NCBI GenBank assembly: GCA_021325475.1
Contig: JAJPHA010000026.1
Location: 19,705-83,704, forward strand
DNA length: 64,000 nt
Origin: Rhodanobacteraceae bacterium
Lineage (GTDB): Bacteria; Pseudomonadota; Gammaproteobacteria; Xanthomonadales; Rhodanobacteraceae
Direction of reading: 5' to 3'
This document shows positions 35,122 to 44,714 of this stretch, in pieces. Numbering within the stretch: the stretch's first letter is position 1; the number at the start of each line of letters is the position of its first letter. Made by a program: the position numbers and the translations under genes. The notes below the pieces were generated by a model. The model saw nothing but the letters and a program-made list of their open reading frames with translations. It did not search any database and was not told where the DNA came from.

Positions 35122-36948
35122 ATGCGCCCACGATTCCGTTCCCGCCTCCTGCCGGCCGCGATCGCGCTCGCCGCGACTGCGCCATTTTCCACGAATATAC
35201 TCGCGCAAACGGCAGCGTTGGCCGCGCCCAGCCTGCTCGAACTCGTGGGCGTGCTGCCCGGCCCGACCTACGATCCGGCCGAATCGCGGATTCCGCGGCG
35301 CCGCCCCGGCCATCCCTACTCGCCGCCGCCGGAATTCACCGTGCAGAATCCGGACGGCGTGCCGCCGGCGCCGGTCGATCAGGCCGGCGAGTTCCTCCCG
35401 GTGCCGGATCGCTGGCGCATCATGGAAACGCTCGGCTTCCGCTTTCCGTGGTACGACCCGTACAACCAGAACGTGCTCAAGGGCGACAAGCCGATCGACG
35501 GCAAGGATCACTTCCTCAGCCTGAGCTTCATCTCCGATACCTTCCTCAAGGCGCAGAGCACGCCGCTGCCGGTCGGTCCGCAGGGCACCGGCAGCGCCGG
35601 CGAACTCGACGTGCTCGGCCGCGTCCACCAGCGCGCCTTCGTGCAGAACTTCATCGCCAGCGTCGATTACTACAAGGGCGACACCACGTTCAAACCGCCG
35701 GAGATCGAATACAAGGTCACGCTCGCCTTCAACTACAACCGGGTCAACACCCAGGAAGCGCGCGCGCTGCAGATCGATCCGCGCCTCGGCACCGACCGCG
35801 ACGACGGCTTCGTCGGCGTGCAGGAGCTGTGGGTGGACAAGCATCTGCGCGACGTCGATTCGCGCTACGACTTCGACAGCCTGCGCATCGGCATCCAGCC
35901 GTTCTCCACCGATTTCCGCGGCTTCCTGTTCCAGGATTCGCAACTCGGCATCCGCCTGTTCGGCAATCGCGACAACAACCGCTGGCAGTACAACCTCGCC
36001 TGGTTCCGCCGGCTGGAGAAGGATCTCAACTCCGGCCTCAACGACGTCACCCGCAAGCCGCGCAACGACGACATCCTGATCGCCAACCTGTATCGCCAGG
36101 ATTTCCCGTTCCTCGGCTACACCTCGCAGGTGACGCTGGTCTACAACCGCAACCACGACGACCGCATCTACGACTCCAACGGCTTCATCGAGCGGCCGGC
36201 GGCGATCGGCCTGCAACTGCCGCGCACGTATCACGTCACCTACTTCGGCTACAACGGCGACGGCCACATCGGCCGCGTCAACCTCACCGCCTCGGCCTAC
36301 GGCGTGCTCGGCCATCAGTCGCATGGCGTCTTCGTCGAGGAATCCACCCGCATCCGCGCCGGCTTCCTCGCCGCCGAGGCGTCGATGGATTTCGACTGGA
36401 TCCGCGCGCGCCTGTCCGGCGCCTATGCCAGCGGAGACAAGAACGCCTACGACAAGCGCTCGACCGGCTTCGATGCGATCTTCGAGAACCCGATCTTCGC
36501 CGGCGCCGACACCAGCTACTTCATCAGCCAGGGCATTCCGCTGATCGGCGGCGGCGGCGTGGCGCTGGTACAGCCGAACGGCATGCTGCCGGACCTGCGC
36601 ACCTCGAAGGAACTCGGCCAGTCGAATTTCGACAACCCGGGACTGCGCCTGCTCGGCGTCGGCGGCGACTTCGACCTGGCACCCAGCTCGCGCCTGTCGG
36701 CGAATCTCAACGAGCTCTGGTTCGACCACACCGCGACGCTCGAGGCCGCGCGCCAGCAGGGTCCCATCGGCCGCCGCATCGGCACCGATGCCTCGGTGGC
36801 GTGGATCTACCGGCCGTTCTTCACCCAGAACATCGTGTTCCGCCTGTCCGGCGCGGCGCTGCGGCCCGGCGGCGGCTTCAAGAGTCTGTACGGCACCGAG
36901 CACTCGCTGTACTACTCGGTGCTGGCCAACGTGATCCTGACCTACTGA
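35122..36948 (+). CDS. outer-membrane beta-barrel protein of a putative cytochrome conduit
   Basis: A 608-residue exported protein; residues 1-29 are a signal peptide. A Pro-rich N-terminal segment (RRRPGHPYSPPPEF) precedes about 480 residues of alternating amphipathic strands rich in Tyr, Asn and Asp, for example FNYNRVNT, YDFDSLRIGIQPF, WQYNLAWFRR and SQVTLVYNRNHDDR. It ends YYSVLANVILTY, a C-terminal aromatic outer-membrane insertion signal. I do not recognise it as MtrB, PioB or a TonB receptor; no plug domain or TonB box is seen. Its place between the lipoprotein and the second decahaem cytochrome (10-base gap) suggests it is the porin sheath of a porin-cytochrome complex. Confidence 0.75.
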   Translation: MRPRFRSRLLPAAIALAATAPFSTNILAQTAALAAPSLLELVGVLPGPTYDPAESRIPRRRPGHPYSPPPEFTVQNPDGVPPAPVDQAGEFLPVPDRWRIMETLGFRFPWYDPYNQNVLKGDKPIDGKDHFLSLSFISDTFLKAQSTPLPVGPQGTGSAGELDVLGRVHQRAFVQNFIASVDYYKGDTTFKPPEIEYKVTLAFNYNRVNTQEARALQIDPRLGTDRDDGFVGVQELWVDKHLRDVDSRYDFDSLRIGIQPFSTDFRGFLFQDSQLGIRLFGNRDNNRWQYNLAWFRRLEKDLNSGLNDVTRKPRNDDILIANLYRQDFPFLGYTSQVTLVYNRNHDDRIYDSNGFIERPAAIGLQLPRTYHVTYFGYNGDGHIGRVNLTASAYGVLGHQSHGVFVEESTRIRAGFLAAEASMDFDWIRARLSGAYASGDKNAYDKRSTGFDAIFENPIFAGADTSYFISQGIPLIGGGGVALVQPNGMLPDLRTSKELGQSNFDNPGLRLLGVGGDFDLAPSSRLSANLNELWFDHTATLEAARQQGPIGRRIGTDASVAWIYRPFFTQNIVFRLSGAALRPGGGFKSLYGTEHSLYYSVLANVILTY

Positions 36949-36958
36949 GGCCGCGGTC

Positions 36959-39900
36959 ATGACCAAGACGAAACCGATCGGCCTGCCTCTCGTCCTGCTC
37001 GGCGTGCTCGTCGCCGCGCGCGGCGCGATCGGCCACGAGGACGACGCGGCCGCCCGCCGCTACGCGCCGGCGCCGCCCGCGCCGGCGTTCCAGAGCTGGG
37101 ACGAGGCCGGGAAGAAATCGGCCGGCTGCGTGTCCTGCCACACCCAGTCCGACCGCAAGACCATGCACGCCAGCGAAGCAGTGGTGCTCGGCTGCACCGA
37201 CTGCCACGGCGGCGATGCCGCGGTGCACGCGCCGCCCGGCGAAACCTGGTCGGCCGACGAACACCACGGCGCGCGCGACTGGTCGGCGGCGTACCGCGCG
37301 GCGATGGATCGGGCGCACATCCTGCCGAACGATCCGGCGCACTGGCCGACCAGCGCCAATCCGGAACGCAGCTACACCTGGTGGATGAAGGAATCGCTCG
37401 AATTCGTGCGCTTCGTCAATCCCGGCGATCTGCGCGTGGCCGACGAAGCCTGCGGCGCCTGCCATCTGCCGGCGATCCTCGCCAATCAGAAGAGCCTGAT
37501 GGCGAACGCGGCGATGTTCTGGGGCGCGGCGGCATACAACAACGGCATCCTGCCGTACAAGCACTCGATCCTCGGCGAGGCCTACACCAAGGACGGCCAG
37601 CCGGCGGCGGTCGACAGCAAGATCGAACCGGACGCGAACATGACCGCGCACGGCATCCTGCCGAAGATCTATCCGATGCCGAGCTGGGAGACGACGCCGC
37701 CGGGCGACATCTTCCGCGTGTTCGAGCGCGGCGGCCGCAACATCGGCACGCTGTTCCCGGAGATCGGCCTGCCCGACGAAGCCGGTCTGATCCAGCGCCT
37801 GGAGGAACCCGGCCGGCCCGACATCCGCCAGTCCAACCGCGGTCCCGGCACCGGCAACCGCGTCGCGATCCCGGTGCTCAACATCACCAAGACGCGCCTC
37901 AACGATCCGTTCCTCTGGTTCCTCGGCACCAACGACAACCCCGGCGACTTCCGCTCCTCCGGCTGTTCGGCCTGCCACGTGGTCTACGCCAACGACCGCG
38001 ACGTGTTCCATGCGGCGATCTACGCGAAATACGGCAACATGGGCACCTCGCAGCAGAGCGATCCGACCATCCCGCACGGCGAATCGGGCCATCCGCTCAA
38101 GCACGAATTCACCCGCCGCATTCCGACCAGCCAGTGCATGATCTGCCACATGCACCAGCCGAACATGTTCATCAACACCATGCTCGGCTACACGATGTGG
38201 GACTACGAATCCGACGCGCCGTTCCTGTGGCCGGAGAAGCAGCAGTACCCGAGCGACGACGAGGCGCGCAAGGTGCTCGACCGCAATCCCGAGGAGGCCG
38301 CGATCCGCGGCAAATGGGCGAGCGTCGATTTCCTCAAGGACGTCAGCCGACTCAATCCGCAACTGCACGACACCCAGTTCGCCGATTACCACGGCCACGG
38401 CTGGAATTTCCGCGGCGTGTTCGCGCGCGACCGCAAGGGCGATCTGCTCGACAAGGACCGCCGCATCGTCGCCGACGACGATCCGGCCAAGTGGCAGAAG
38501 GCCGTGCACCTGCAATCGATCCACGTCGACGTCGGCATGCAGTGCGTGGACTGCCATTTCGCCCAGGACGCGCACGGCAACGGCTACCTCAAGGCCGAGG
38601 TGATGGGCGCGGTCGAGATCCAGTGCCAGGACTGCCACGGCACCGTCGATGCCTACCCGACGCTGAAGACCTCCGGTCCGGCCGCTTCGCCGCACGGCCG
38701 CGATCTCAAGCTGATCCGCAATCCGGACGGCAAGAAGCGCTTCGAATGGGTGGACGGCAAGCTGATCCAGCGCTCGGCAGTGACGCCGGGCCTGGAATGG
38801 ACCATGACCCTGCTCAAGGACGCCTCCGACCCGAAGTCGGCCAACTACGACGCCAAGGCCACGCGCGCGCACACCGTGGCGATGGATCCCGACACCCAGC
38901 GCTTCGGCGCGGACGTGCCAAAGGACCAGCGCGCGCATGGCGAGGACAAGATGCTGTGCTACGCCTGCCACACCTCGTGGACCACGAGCTGCGGCGGCTG
39001 CCATCTGCCGATCCAGGCGAACTGGAAGACCGAGCGCCACAAGTACGAGGGCGGCTACACCCGCAACTACGCCACCTACAACCCGCAGGTCGCGCGCGAC
39101 GAGATGTTCTTCCTCGGCGTGCACGGCGAGATCAAGAACCACAAGATCGCGCCGGTGCGCTCGTCCTCGGCGCTGGTGCTGTCCTCGACCAACATCAACC
39201 GCGAGCGCATCTACATCCAGCAGCCGCCGATCTCGGCGGCCGGTTATTCGTCGCAGGCGTTCGCGCCGCACTACCCGCACACCGAGCGCAAGACCGAAAC
39301 CCGCCAGTGCGACGATTGCCACCTGGCGAAGAACAACGACAACAACGCGATCCTGGCGCAGACGCTGCTGCTCGGCACCAAGTTCATCGACTTCATCGGC
39401 TTCAACGCCTGGGTCGGCGAAGCCGGCGCCGTGGGCGCCGTGCAGGTGACGGAATGGGACGAGCCGCAGGCGGTGATCGGCAGCTATCTGCACCGCTATG
39501 CCTATCCCGACTGGTACCAGCAGCATCAGCAGCGCGGCCAGCGGCTCGCCAACGCCAGCGAGCACGACGCCGGCGAAGCGCAGTGCCTGCAGTTGCGCGG
39601 CGAATACCTGTACGTGGCCGAAGGCGCCAAGGGCATGCGCGTCTACGACGTCGCCAGCATCGCCAACAAGGGCTTCTCCGAGAAGCTCATCACCGCGCCG
39701 TTCTCGCCGCTCGGCCAGGACACGCACATTGCCTCGAAGAACGCCACCTGCGTGGCGCTGGCGACCACCCAGCCGGTCGATCCGGCGCGCAACCAGAGCG
39801 AGCTGATGCAGGGCGCGAATCAGGAACAGGTGATGAACCCGATCTACCGCTACGCCTTCATCACCGACGCCGAGGAAGGCCTGATCGCCACCGACATCAC

Positions 39901-40756
39901 CACCCTGCACGACCGCGAGCCGCGCAACAATTTCCTGAAACGCGCACTCACCTGGAACGAGAACGGCGTGCTCGCCGGCGCGCGCCACCTCGCCATCGCC
40001 GGCAACACGTTCTATGTCGCGACCGACCGCGGCGTGGTCGTGCTCGACATGCGCGATCCACTCAAGCCGAAACATCTGGCCACCGTGCCGATCGCCGAGG
40101 CGCAGGCCGCGCAGGTGCAGTTCCGCTACCTGTTCGTCAGCGCCAGGGACGGCCTGCACGTGGTCGATGTCACCCATCCGGAGCGGGCGCGCGAGGTGGC
40201 GCACGTGCCGCTGCGCGACGGCCACAAGCTGCATGTCGCGCGCACTTATGCCTACGTCGCCGCCGGCGCCGACGGCATCGCCATCATCGACGTGACCCGG
40301 CCCGAACAGCCGTTCGTGTACCAGATGTTCAACGCCGGCGGCAAGATCGCGGATGCGCGCGACGTCGTGATCGGCACCACCAATGCCTCGCTGTTCGCCT
40401 ACGTGGCCGACGGCAGCAACGGTCTCAAGGTCGTGCAACTCACCAGCCCCGAGGCGCAGCCGAAATTCTACGGCTTCAGTCCGGAGCCCAAGCCGCAACT
40501 GATCGCCTGGTATCCGACCAAGGCCCCTGCCCTGTCGCTGTCGCGCGGCCTGGAACGCGATCGCGCGGTGGACGAATCCGGCAACCAGGTGGCGATCTTC
40601 GGTCGCATCGGCTCGCGGCCGTTCCATCTCGACGAGATGCAGAAGCTGTATCTCAAGCCGGACGGCACGCCGTGGTTCGTGGACGATCGCGACGACGGCG
40701 GGCGCCGCGCAGGTGCGGCGAACACGCCCGCAACGGAAGCGCACGCGAACCGATGA
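36959..40756 (+). CDS. exported decahaem cytochrome c with C-terminal LVIVD-type beta-propeller
   Basis: A 1265-residue protein with an N-terminal signal-like segment (residues 1-25, PLVLLGVLVAARGAIG). Ten CxxCH sites follow: CVSCH, CTDCH, CGACH, CSACH, CMICH, CVDCH, CQDCH, CYACH, CGGCH and CDDCH, spread over about residues 55-790. The last third is a repeat domain with LVIVD-like units: LYVAEGAKGMRVYDV, FYVATDRGVVVLDM, LFVSARDGLHVVDV, AYVAAGADGIAIIDV and AYVADGSNGLKVVQL. Wide haem spacing and large size suggest a surface or periplasm-spanning terminal cytochrome. The propeller could dock a partner or substrate. It is the last gene of the cluster. No close characterised relative comes to mind. 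Confidence 0.85.
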   Translation: MTKTKPIGLPLVLLGVLVAARGAIGHEDDAAARRYAPAPPAPAFQSWDEAGKKSAGCVSCHTQSDRKTMHASEAVVLGCTDCHGGDAAVHAPPGETWSADEHHGARDWSAAYRAAMDRAHILPNDPAHWPTSANPERSYTWWMKESLEFVRFVNPGDLRVADEACGACHLPAILANQKSLMANAAMFWGAAAYNNGILPYKHSILGEAYTKDGQPAAVDSKIEPDANMTAHGILPKIYPMPSWETTPPGDIFRVFERGGRNIGTLFPEIGLPDEAGLIQRLEEPGRPDIRQSNRGPGTGNRVAIPVLNITKTRLNDPFLWFLGTNDNPGDFRSSGCSACHVVYANDRDVFHAAIYAKYGNMGTSQQSDPTIPHGESGHPLKHEFTRRIPTSQCMICHMHQPNMFINTMLGYTMWDYESDAPFLWPEKQQYPSDDEARKVLDRNPEEAAIRGKWASVDFLKDVSRLNPQLHDTQFADYHGHGWNFRGVFARDRKGDLLDKDRRIVADDDPAKWQKAVHLQSIHVDVGMQCVDCHFAQDAHGNGYLKAEVMGAVEIQCQDCHGTVDAYPTLKTSGPAASPHGRDLKLIRNPDGKKRFEWVDGKLIQRSAVTPGLEWTMTLLKDASDPKSANYDAKATRAHTVAMDPDTQRFGADVPKDQRAHGEDKMLCYACHTSWTTSCGGCHLPIQANWKTERHKYEGGYTRNYATYNPQVARDEMFFLGVHGEIKNHKIAPVRSSSALVLSSTNINRERIYIQQPPISAAGYSSQAFAPHYPHTERKTETRQCDDCHLAKNNDNNAILAQTLLLGTKFIDFIGFNAWVGEAGAVGAVQVTEWDEPQAVIGSYLHRYAYPDWYQQHQQRGQRLANASEHDAGEAQCLQLRGEYLYVAEGAKGMRVYDVASIANKGFSEKLITAPFSPLGQDTHIASKNATCVALATTQPVDPARNQSELMQGANQEQVMNPIYRYAFITDAEEGLIATDITTLHDREPRNNFLKRALTWNENGVLAGARHLAIAGNTFYVATDRGVVVLDMRDPLKPKHLATVPIAEAQAAQVQFRYLFVSARDGLHVVDVTHPERAREVAHVPLRDGHKLHVARTYAYVAAGADGIAIIDVTRPEQPFVYQMFNAGGKIADARDVVIGTTNASLFAYVADGSNGLKVVQLTSPEAQPKFYGFSPEPKPQLIAWYPTKAPALSLSRGLERDRAVDESGNQVAIFGRIGSRPFHLDEMQKLYLKPDGTPWFVDDRDDGGRRAGAANTPATEAHANR

Positions 40757-40870
40757 TCCGCGATTGCCGCGCCGCGACGGCGCGTCGCAACGGAGTCCGC
40801 CGCAGTCGTCGATCGGCTGCGGCGTGCGCCGGCAACGCATTGACGGCATGCGCCGCCCCCGGGTGCGCGC

Positions 40871-43291
40871 CTACAACACCGCCTCGGCGAAATCGAAGGT
40901 CCAGTCGGACAGCCAGCCGCTGAGCGCGTCGCCCTGCACGTAGTGCACGCCGAGCTTGAGCAGCGCGGCGAGGTCGCTCATGCCCGCCACCTGGCAGGCG
41001 ACCGTGATCTTGCCGAGCGAGCGCGCCTGGGACAGCGGCGCGGCCAGCGTTTCCCACACCTTGTCCGGCTTGCCCTCGACCTGCGGACGCGCGAAGCGGA
41101 TCACGCTGAACGCCTCGACCGCGAACAACCGCTCCATCGCCTCCGGCGGCGGAGTGCCGAGATCGAGCGCCAAGCGCACGCCGATGCGTTGCAGATTCTC
41201 CAGCGCGCCGTGCAGGCGCGCGAGCTCGGCGCGCGCCTCGGCGGCGCTCACCTGCAGCGCGATCAGCGCGCCCGGCACCGCCTGCGCGCGCAGTTCCGCC
41301 GCCAGCCACGGCGCGAACGCCGGATCGAACAGCGTGGCGACGCTGACCGGCACGTACAGGCGCAACTCGCGCTCGGCCGCCTTGCGTTCGCGGATCAGCT
41401 CGATCACGCCGCGCAGGGCGTGGCGGTCGGCGTGCGCGACCAGGTTGAGCTCGCGCGCCAGCGGCAGGTAGTCGGCGCGGGTCAGCCGCAGCGCATGCGT
41501 GGACTTCGGCGGCGCCAGCTCCATGCGGGTCTCGTACTGGCCGGCGATGTGGCCGGCGAGCGGCACCAGCGGCTGGAATTCGAAACGCGCCGTGCCACGG
41601 ATGCTCGGCGAACGCAGGATGGCGCGTACCAGCCTTCGCTGCGGCGTCTCGTCGGTGTCGATGCTGACCGCGCGCAGATCGAATTCGCAGCGACCGCCAC
41701 CGGCCTGTTGCGCATTCGCGCATTGCGTGCGGACACGTTCGAGCGCCTCCTCGACCTGCGCCAGCTCCGCCGGCAGCCGCACGCAGCCGATGCTGAAGCC
41801 GAGCTTGAGCGGCTGCTCCGCGGACAGCCACTGGCGCGCCTCGAGCTTGCGCCGCAATTCCTCCAGACGCGTGCGCACGGTGAGCTCGTCGTCGCCGTGC
41901 AGCAGCACGAGGTAGCGCAACTCGCCCCACGCGCTCAGGGTGCGCGCGCCGGAGATCTCCGCCGCCAGCGCCGCCGCCACCTGCTGCGGCAGCGTGCCGC
42001 CGGCGACGAAGCCGATGCTGCGCAGCACGTCCTCGGCGTCGTCCACCGCGATCAGCGCCAGCGCCGGGCAACGGTCCTGCTCCTCGCGTGCCGCGCGCAG
42101 GATCTCGCGCGCCATCACGTCGCGCCCGGAGAAGTTGCCGCGCCGCTCGCCGACCTGCTCGGGCCGGCCCGCGTGCAGCGCGCGCGCACGCTTGATGCGG
42201 CTCTCGACCGTGGTCACCAGATGCCGCGGCTTCACCGGCTTGGTGATGAAGTCGTCGGCGCCGACGCGGATCGCGTCGAAGCGCAGATCGAGATCGAGCT
42301 CGCCCGACAGGAACACGATCGGCAGGAACGCATGCCCGGCCTGGGCGCGGATGTGCTCGGCGATCTCGATGCCGTTGCCGCCTGGCAGGTAGAGATCGAG
42401 CAGCACGAGGTCGGGCTTGAAATCGGCCAGCGCGGCGTCGACACGCTTCGGATCCTCGCACACGCTGGTGATCATGCCGCGATGGCGCAGGATCGATTCG
42501 CAGAATTTCGCCTGGCCGCGGTCATCCTCGACGATCAGCACGCGGTAGCCGAGCGCGCGCCGTTGCGCCCACAGGGCGTCGAGCCGCGCCACCAGCGCCA
42601 CCGGATCGCGCTCGGTGACCACGGCGTCGGCACCCGCGCGCTGCGCGAACAGGGTGCGGGTGAGGTCGGTCTCCTCCGCCAGCACCAAACACAGGGCGGC
42701 GTCCTTGTGCGCCGGACGGCAGCGCTGCACCGCCTCGGTGAGCGCGTGCACCTCGGCGACGAACGCCTCGTCCACCAGCAGGATGTCGGGGCTCGCTTCG
42801 TCCAGCGCCAGCAACAGGCGATCGCGTTCGTCGAACGGCCGCACGATGCAGCCGTGCTGGCCGAGGCGCGCCGCCAGCCCCGGAATCTCGCGCGACTCGC
42901 CGCGCAGGTAGAACACCTGGCGGCGGCTGCTGTCCGCCGCCTCGGCGGGCTTGCGCTGCGCGCGCTTGGCCGGAGTCTCACCGGTCGCCGCGGCCAGACG
43001 CTCGATCAGGCGCTCCAGCTCCTGGCGCTGCGCCGGATTCGGCGCGGCGTCGCGATCGACGAACGAACACAGGTACACCGTGAGTTCGAGCGCCGGCGCG
43101 GCGAGCTCCGCGGCGCCCTGTTCCTCCGCCAGCGCCGCCAGCCGCTCGAGTTCCTCGTACAGCGCGCTCGCGGAAGCGCTCTGCCATTGCTGGCCGAGTC
43201 CGCTGCGCCAACCCTCGAGGAACGCCTGTACGCGCTGGCGCAGGGCGCGATCGCCGCCGGCGCCGGCGGCAGAAGCCGAGCTGCTCGTCAT
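40871..43291 (-). CDS. REC-domain protein with degenerate GGDEF and EAL regions
   Basis: About 806 residues, starting at the ATG 43291 (a GTG lies 9 bases upstream). An N-terminal helical region (about 15-105) may be Hpt-like. A receiver-like segment without full motifs follows (about 125-240), then a clear REC domain (VLIVEDDRGQAKFC, phospho-Asp near 299 in LLDLYLP, Lys near 351 in FITKPVKP). The GGDEF-like domain shows LLHGDDEL in place of GGDEF, and the EAL-like domain has FEFQPLVPL in place of the EAL loop, so neither c-di-GMP synthesis nor breakdown is expected. A TATAGT box is at 43320-43325. It is convergent with the last cytochrome gene. It may be a c-di-GMP effector or protein-protein regulator. 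Confidence 0.82.
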   Translation of the reverse strand: MTSSSASAAGAGGDRALRQRVQAFLEGWRSGLGQQWQSASASALYEELERLAALAEEQGAAELAAPALELTVYLCSFVDRDAAPNPAQRQELERLIERLAAATGETPAKRAQRKPAEAADSSRRQVFYLRGESREIPGLAARLGQHGCIVRPFDERDRLLLALDEASPDILLVDEAFVAEVHALTEAVQRCRPAHKDAALCLVLAEETDLTRTLFAQRAGADAVVTERDPVALVARLDALWAQRRALGYRVLIVEDDRGQAKFCESILRHRGMITSVCEDPKRVDAALADFKPDLVLLDLYLPGGNGIEIAEHIRAQAGHAFLPIVFLSGELDLDLRFDAIRVGADDFITKPVKPRHLVTTVESRIKRARALHAGRPEQVGERRGNFSGRDVMAREILRAAREEQDRCPALALIAVDDAEDVLRSIGFVAGGTLPQQVAAALAAEISGARTLSAWGELRYLVLLHGDDELTVRTRLEELRRKLEARQWLSAEQPLKLGFSIGCVRLPAELAQVEEALERVRTQCANAQQAGGGRCEFDLRAVSIDTDETPQRRLVRAILRSPSIRGTARFEFQPLVPLAGHIAGQYETRMELAPPKSTHALRLTRADYLPLARELNLVAHADRHALRGVIELIRERKAAERELRLYVPVSVATLFDPAFAPWLAAELRAQAVPGALIALQVSAAEARAELARLHGALENLQRIGVRLALDLGTPPPEAMERLFAVEAFSVIRFARPQVEGKPDKVWETLAAPLSQARSLGKITVACQVAGMSDLAALLKLGVHYVQGDALSGWLSDWTFDFAEAVL

Positions 43292-43420
43292 GAAGTCCAC
43301 GCCATCGGATCAACCCGCACTATACCGGGCCGGCGCGCATTTCGGCAGAGCCGGCGTGCGGATGGCGCGTGACGGCGCGGCGGAGTAATCTCGCGGTTTC
43401 GATTCCGGCCGCGCATCACC

Positions 43421-44710
43421 ATGTCCGAAACCCACGCCGCCTACGTCGTGGAGCGGGAAGTACTCTCGCCGAGCGAGCTCGTGCGCCAGGTGCGCGAGCT
43501 GCTCGAAGGCCATTTCCCGCTGCTCTGGGTCGAAGGCGAGATCTCCAACCTGTCGCGGCCGGCATCCGGACACCTGTACTTCAGCCTCAAGGATGCGCAG
43601 GCGCAGGTGCGCTGCGCCATGTTCCGGCCGAAGAGCACGTACCTGCGCTTCCGTCCCGCCGACGGCCTGCGCGTGCTGGTGCGCGCGCGCGTCGCCATGT
43701 ACGAGGCCCGCGGCGAATTCCAGCTCGTGGTCGAGCACATGGAAGAAGCCGGCGAAGGCGCACTGCTGCGGGCGTTCGCGGAACTCAAGGCGAAGCTCGC
43801 CGCGGAGGGTCTGTTCGATCCGGCGCGCAAGCGCCCGCCGCCGCGTCTGCCGCGTCGCATCGGCGTGATCACCTCGCCGACCGGCGCCGCGATCCGCGAC
43901 ATGCTCAGCGTCATCGGCCGGCGCTTCCCGCTCGCCGAGATCGAGGTCCTGCCGGTGCCGGTGCAGGGCAAGGAGGCGCCGCCGGCGATCGCCGCGATGC
44001 TCGGCGCGGCGTCCGCGGCGCGTCGCCACGACGTGCTGCTGCTCACCCGCGGCGGCGGCTCGCTGGAAGACCTCGCGGCGTTCAACGACGAACGCGTCGC
44101 GCGCGCGATCGCGGCGTGCGCGATTCCGGTCGTCTGCGCGGTCGGTCACGAGATCGATTTCACCATCGCCGATTTCGTCGCCGATCTGCGCGCGCCCACG
44201 CCGTCGGCCGCCGCCGAGCTGCTGGTGCCGGAGGCGGCCACCCTGCTCCATCTCGCCGAACAGCGCGAACGCCGATTGCGACAACGCCTGCGCCATCGCC
44301 TGGATTCGCTCCACCAGCGCGTGGACCACGCCCTGGCGCGGCTGCGCGCGCAGCACCCGCGGCAACGCCTGCGTGCCGGAGCGCAACGGCTCGCGCAACT
44401 GCACGCGCGCCTGCGGCAGTTGCATCCGGCGGCGGCGCTGGCGCGACGCCGCGAGCATCTGCGCCTGTTGCTGCGCCGGCTGCGCACCACGACGGCGCTG
44501 CGTCTGAACGCACGAACGCTGAAGCTCGCGGAACTCGGCCGCGCCGTGCACGCCGTGAGCCCGCTCGCCACCCTGCAACGCGGCTATGCGATCCTGCTCG
44601 ACCGCGACGACGGCCGGGTCGTGCGCAGCGTCGCGCAGGCCCGCCGCAGCACACGCTTCCTCGCCCGCGTGAGCGACGGCGAGATTCCCCTGCGGCACGA
44701 TCCGGACTGA
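43421..44710 (+). CDS. xseA: exodeoxyribonuclease VII large subunit
   Basis: A 429-residue single-strand nuclease subunit acting in mismatch and recombination repair with XseB (not in this window). The N-terminal OB fold shows LWVEGEISNLSRPASGHLYFSLKDAQAQVRCAMFR; the catalytic domain has RIGVITSPTGAAIRDML, LLLTRGGGSLEDLAAFNDERVARAI and PVVCAVGHEIDFTIADFVADLRAPTPSAAAEL. A long coiled-coil of Arg/Leu/Gln follows (about 275-385) and the C terminus has SPLATLQRGYAI. Normal length. A metal transporter gene follows after 4 bases. Confidence 0.97.
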   Translation: MSETHAAYVVEREVLSPSELVRQVRELLEGHFPLLWVEGEISNLSRPASGHLYFSLKDAQAQVRCAMFRPKSTYLRFRPADGLRVLVRARVAMYEARGEFQLVVEHMEEAGEGALLRAFAELKAKLAAEGLFDPARKRPPPRLPRRIGVITSPTGAAIRDMLSVIGRRFPLAEIEVLPVPVQGKEAPPAIAAMLGAASAARRHDVLLLTRGGGSLEDLAAFNDERVARAIAACAIPVVCAVGHEIDFTIADFVADLRAPTPSAAAELLVPEAATLLHLAEQRERRLRQRLRHRLDSLHQRVDHALARLRAQHPRQRLRAGAQRLAQLHARLRQLHPAAALARRREHLRLLLRRLRTTTALRLNARTLKLAELGRAVHAVSPLATLQRGYAILLDRDDGRVVRSVAQARRSTRFLARVSDGEIPLRHDPD

Positions 44711-44714
44711 ACGC

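Noticed and set aside
36878..40849. A very long open frame (about 1320 codons) on the minus strand opposite the second decahaem cytochrome
   Set aside because: It is the shadow of a GC-rich gene with strong third-position bias. The plus strand has ten CxxCH sites, a signal-like start and a recognisable propeller; the minus-strand translation is His/Arg/Val-rich noise.
40757..40870. Terminator between the last cytochrome gene and the convergent regulator
   Set aside because: Short GC stems such as CCGCAG/CTGCGG are present, but none has a T-run on either strand.
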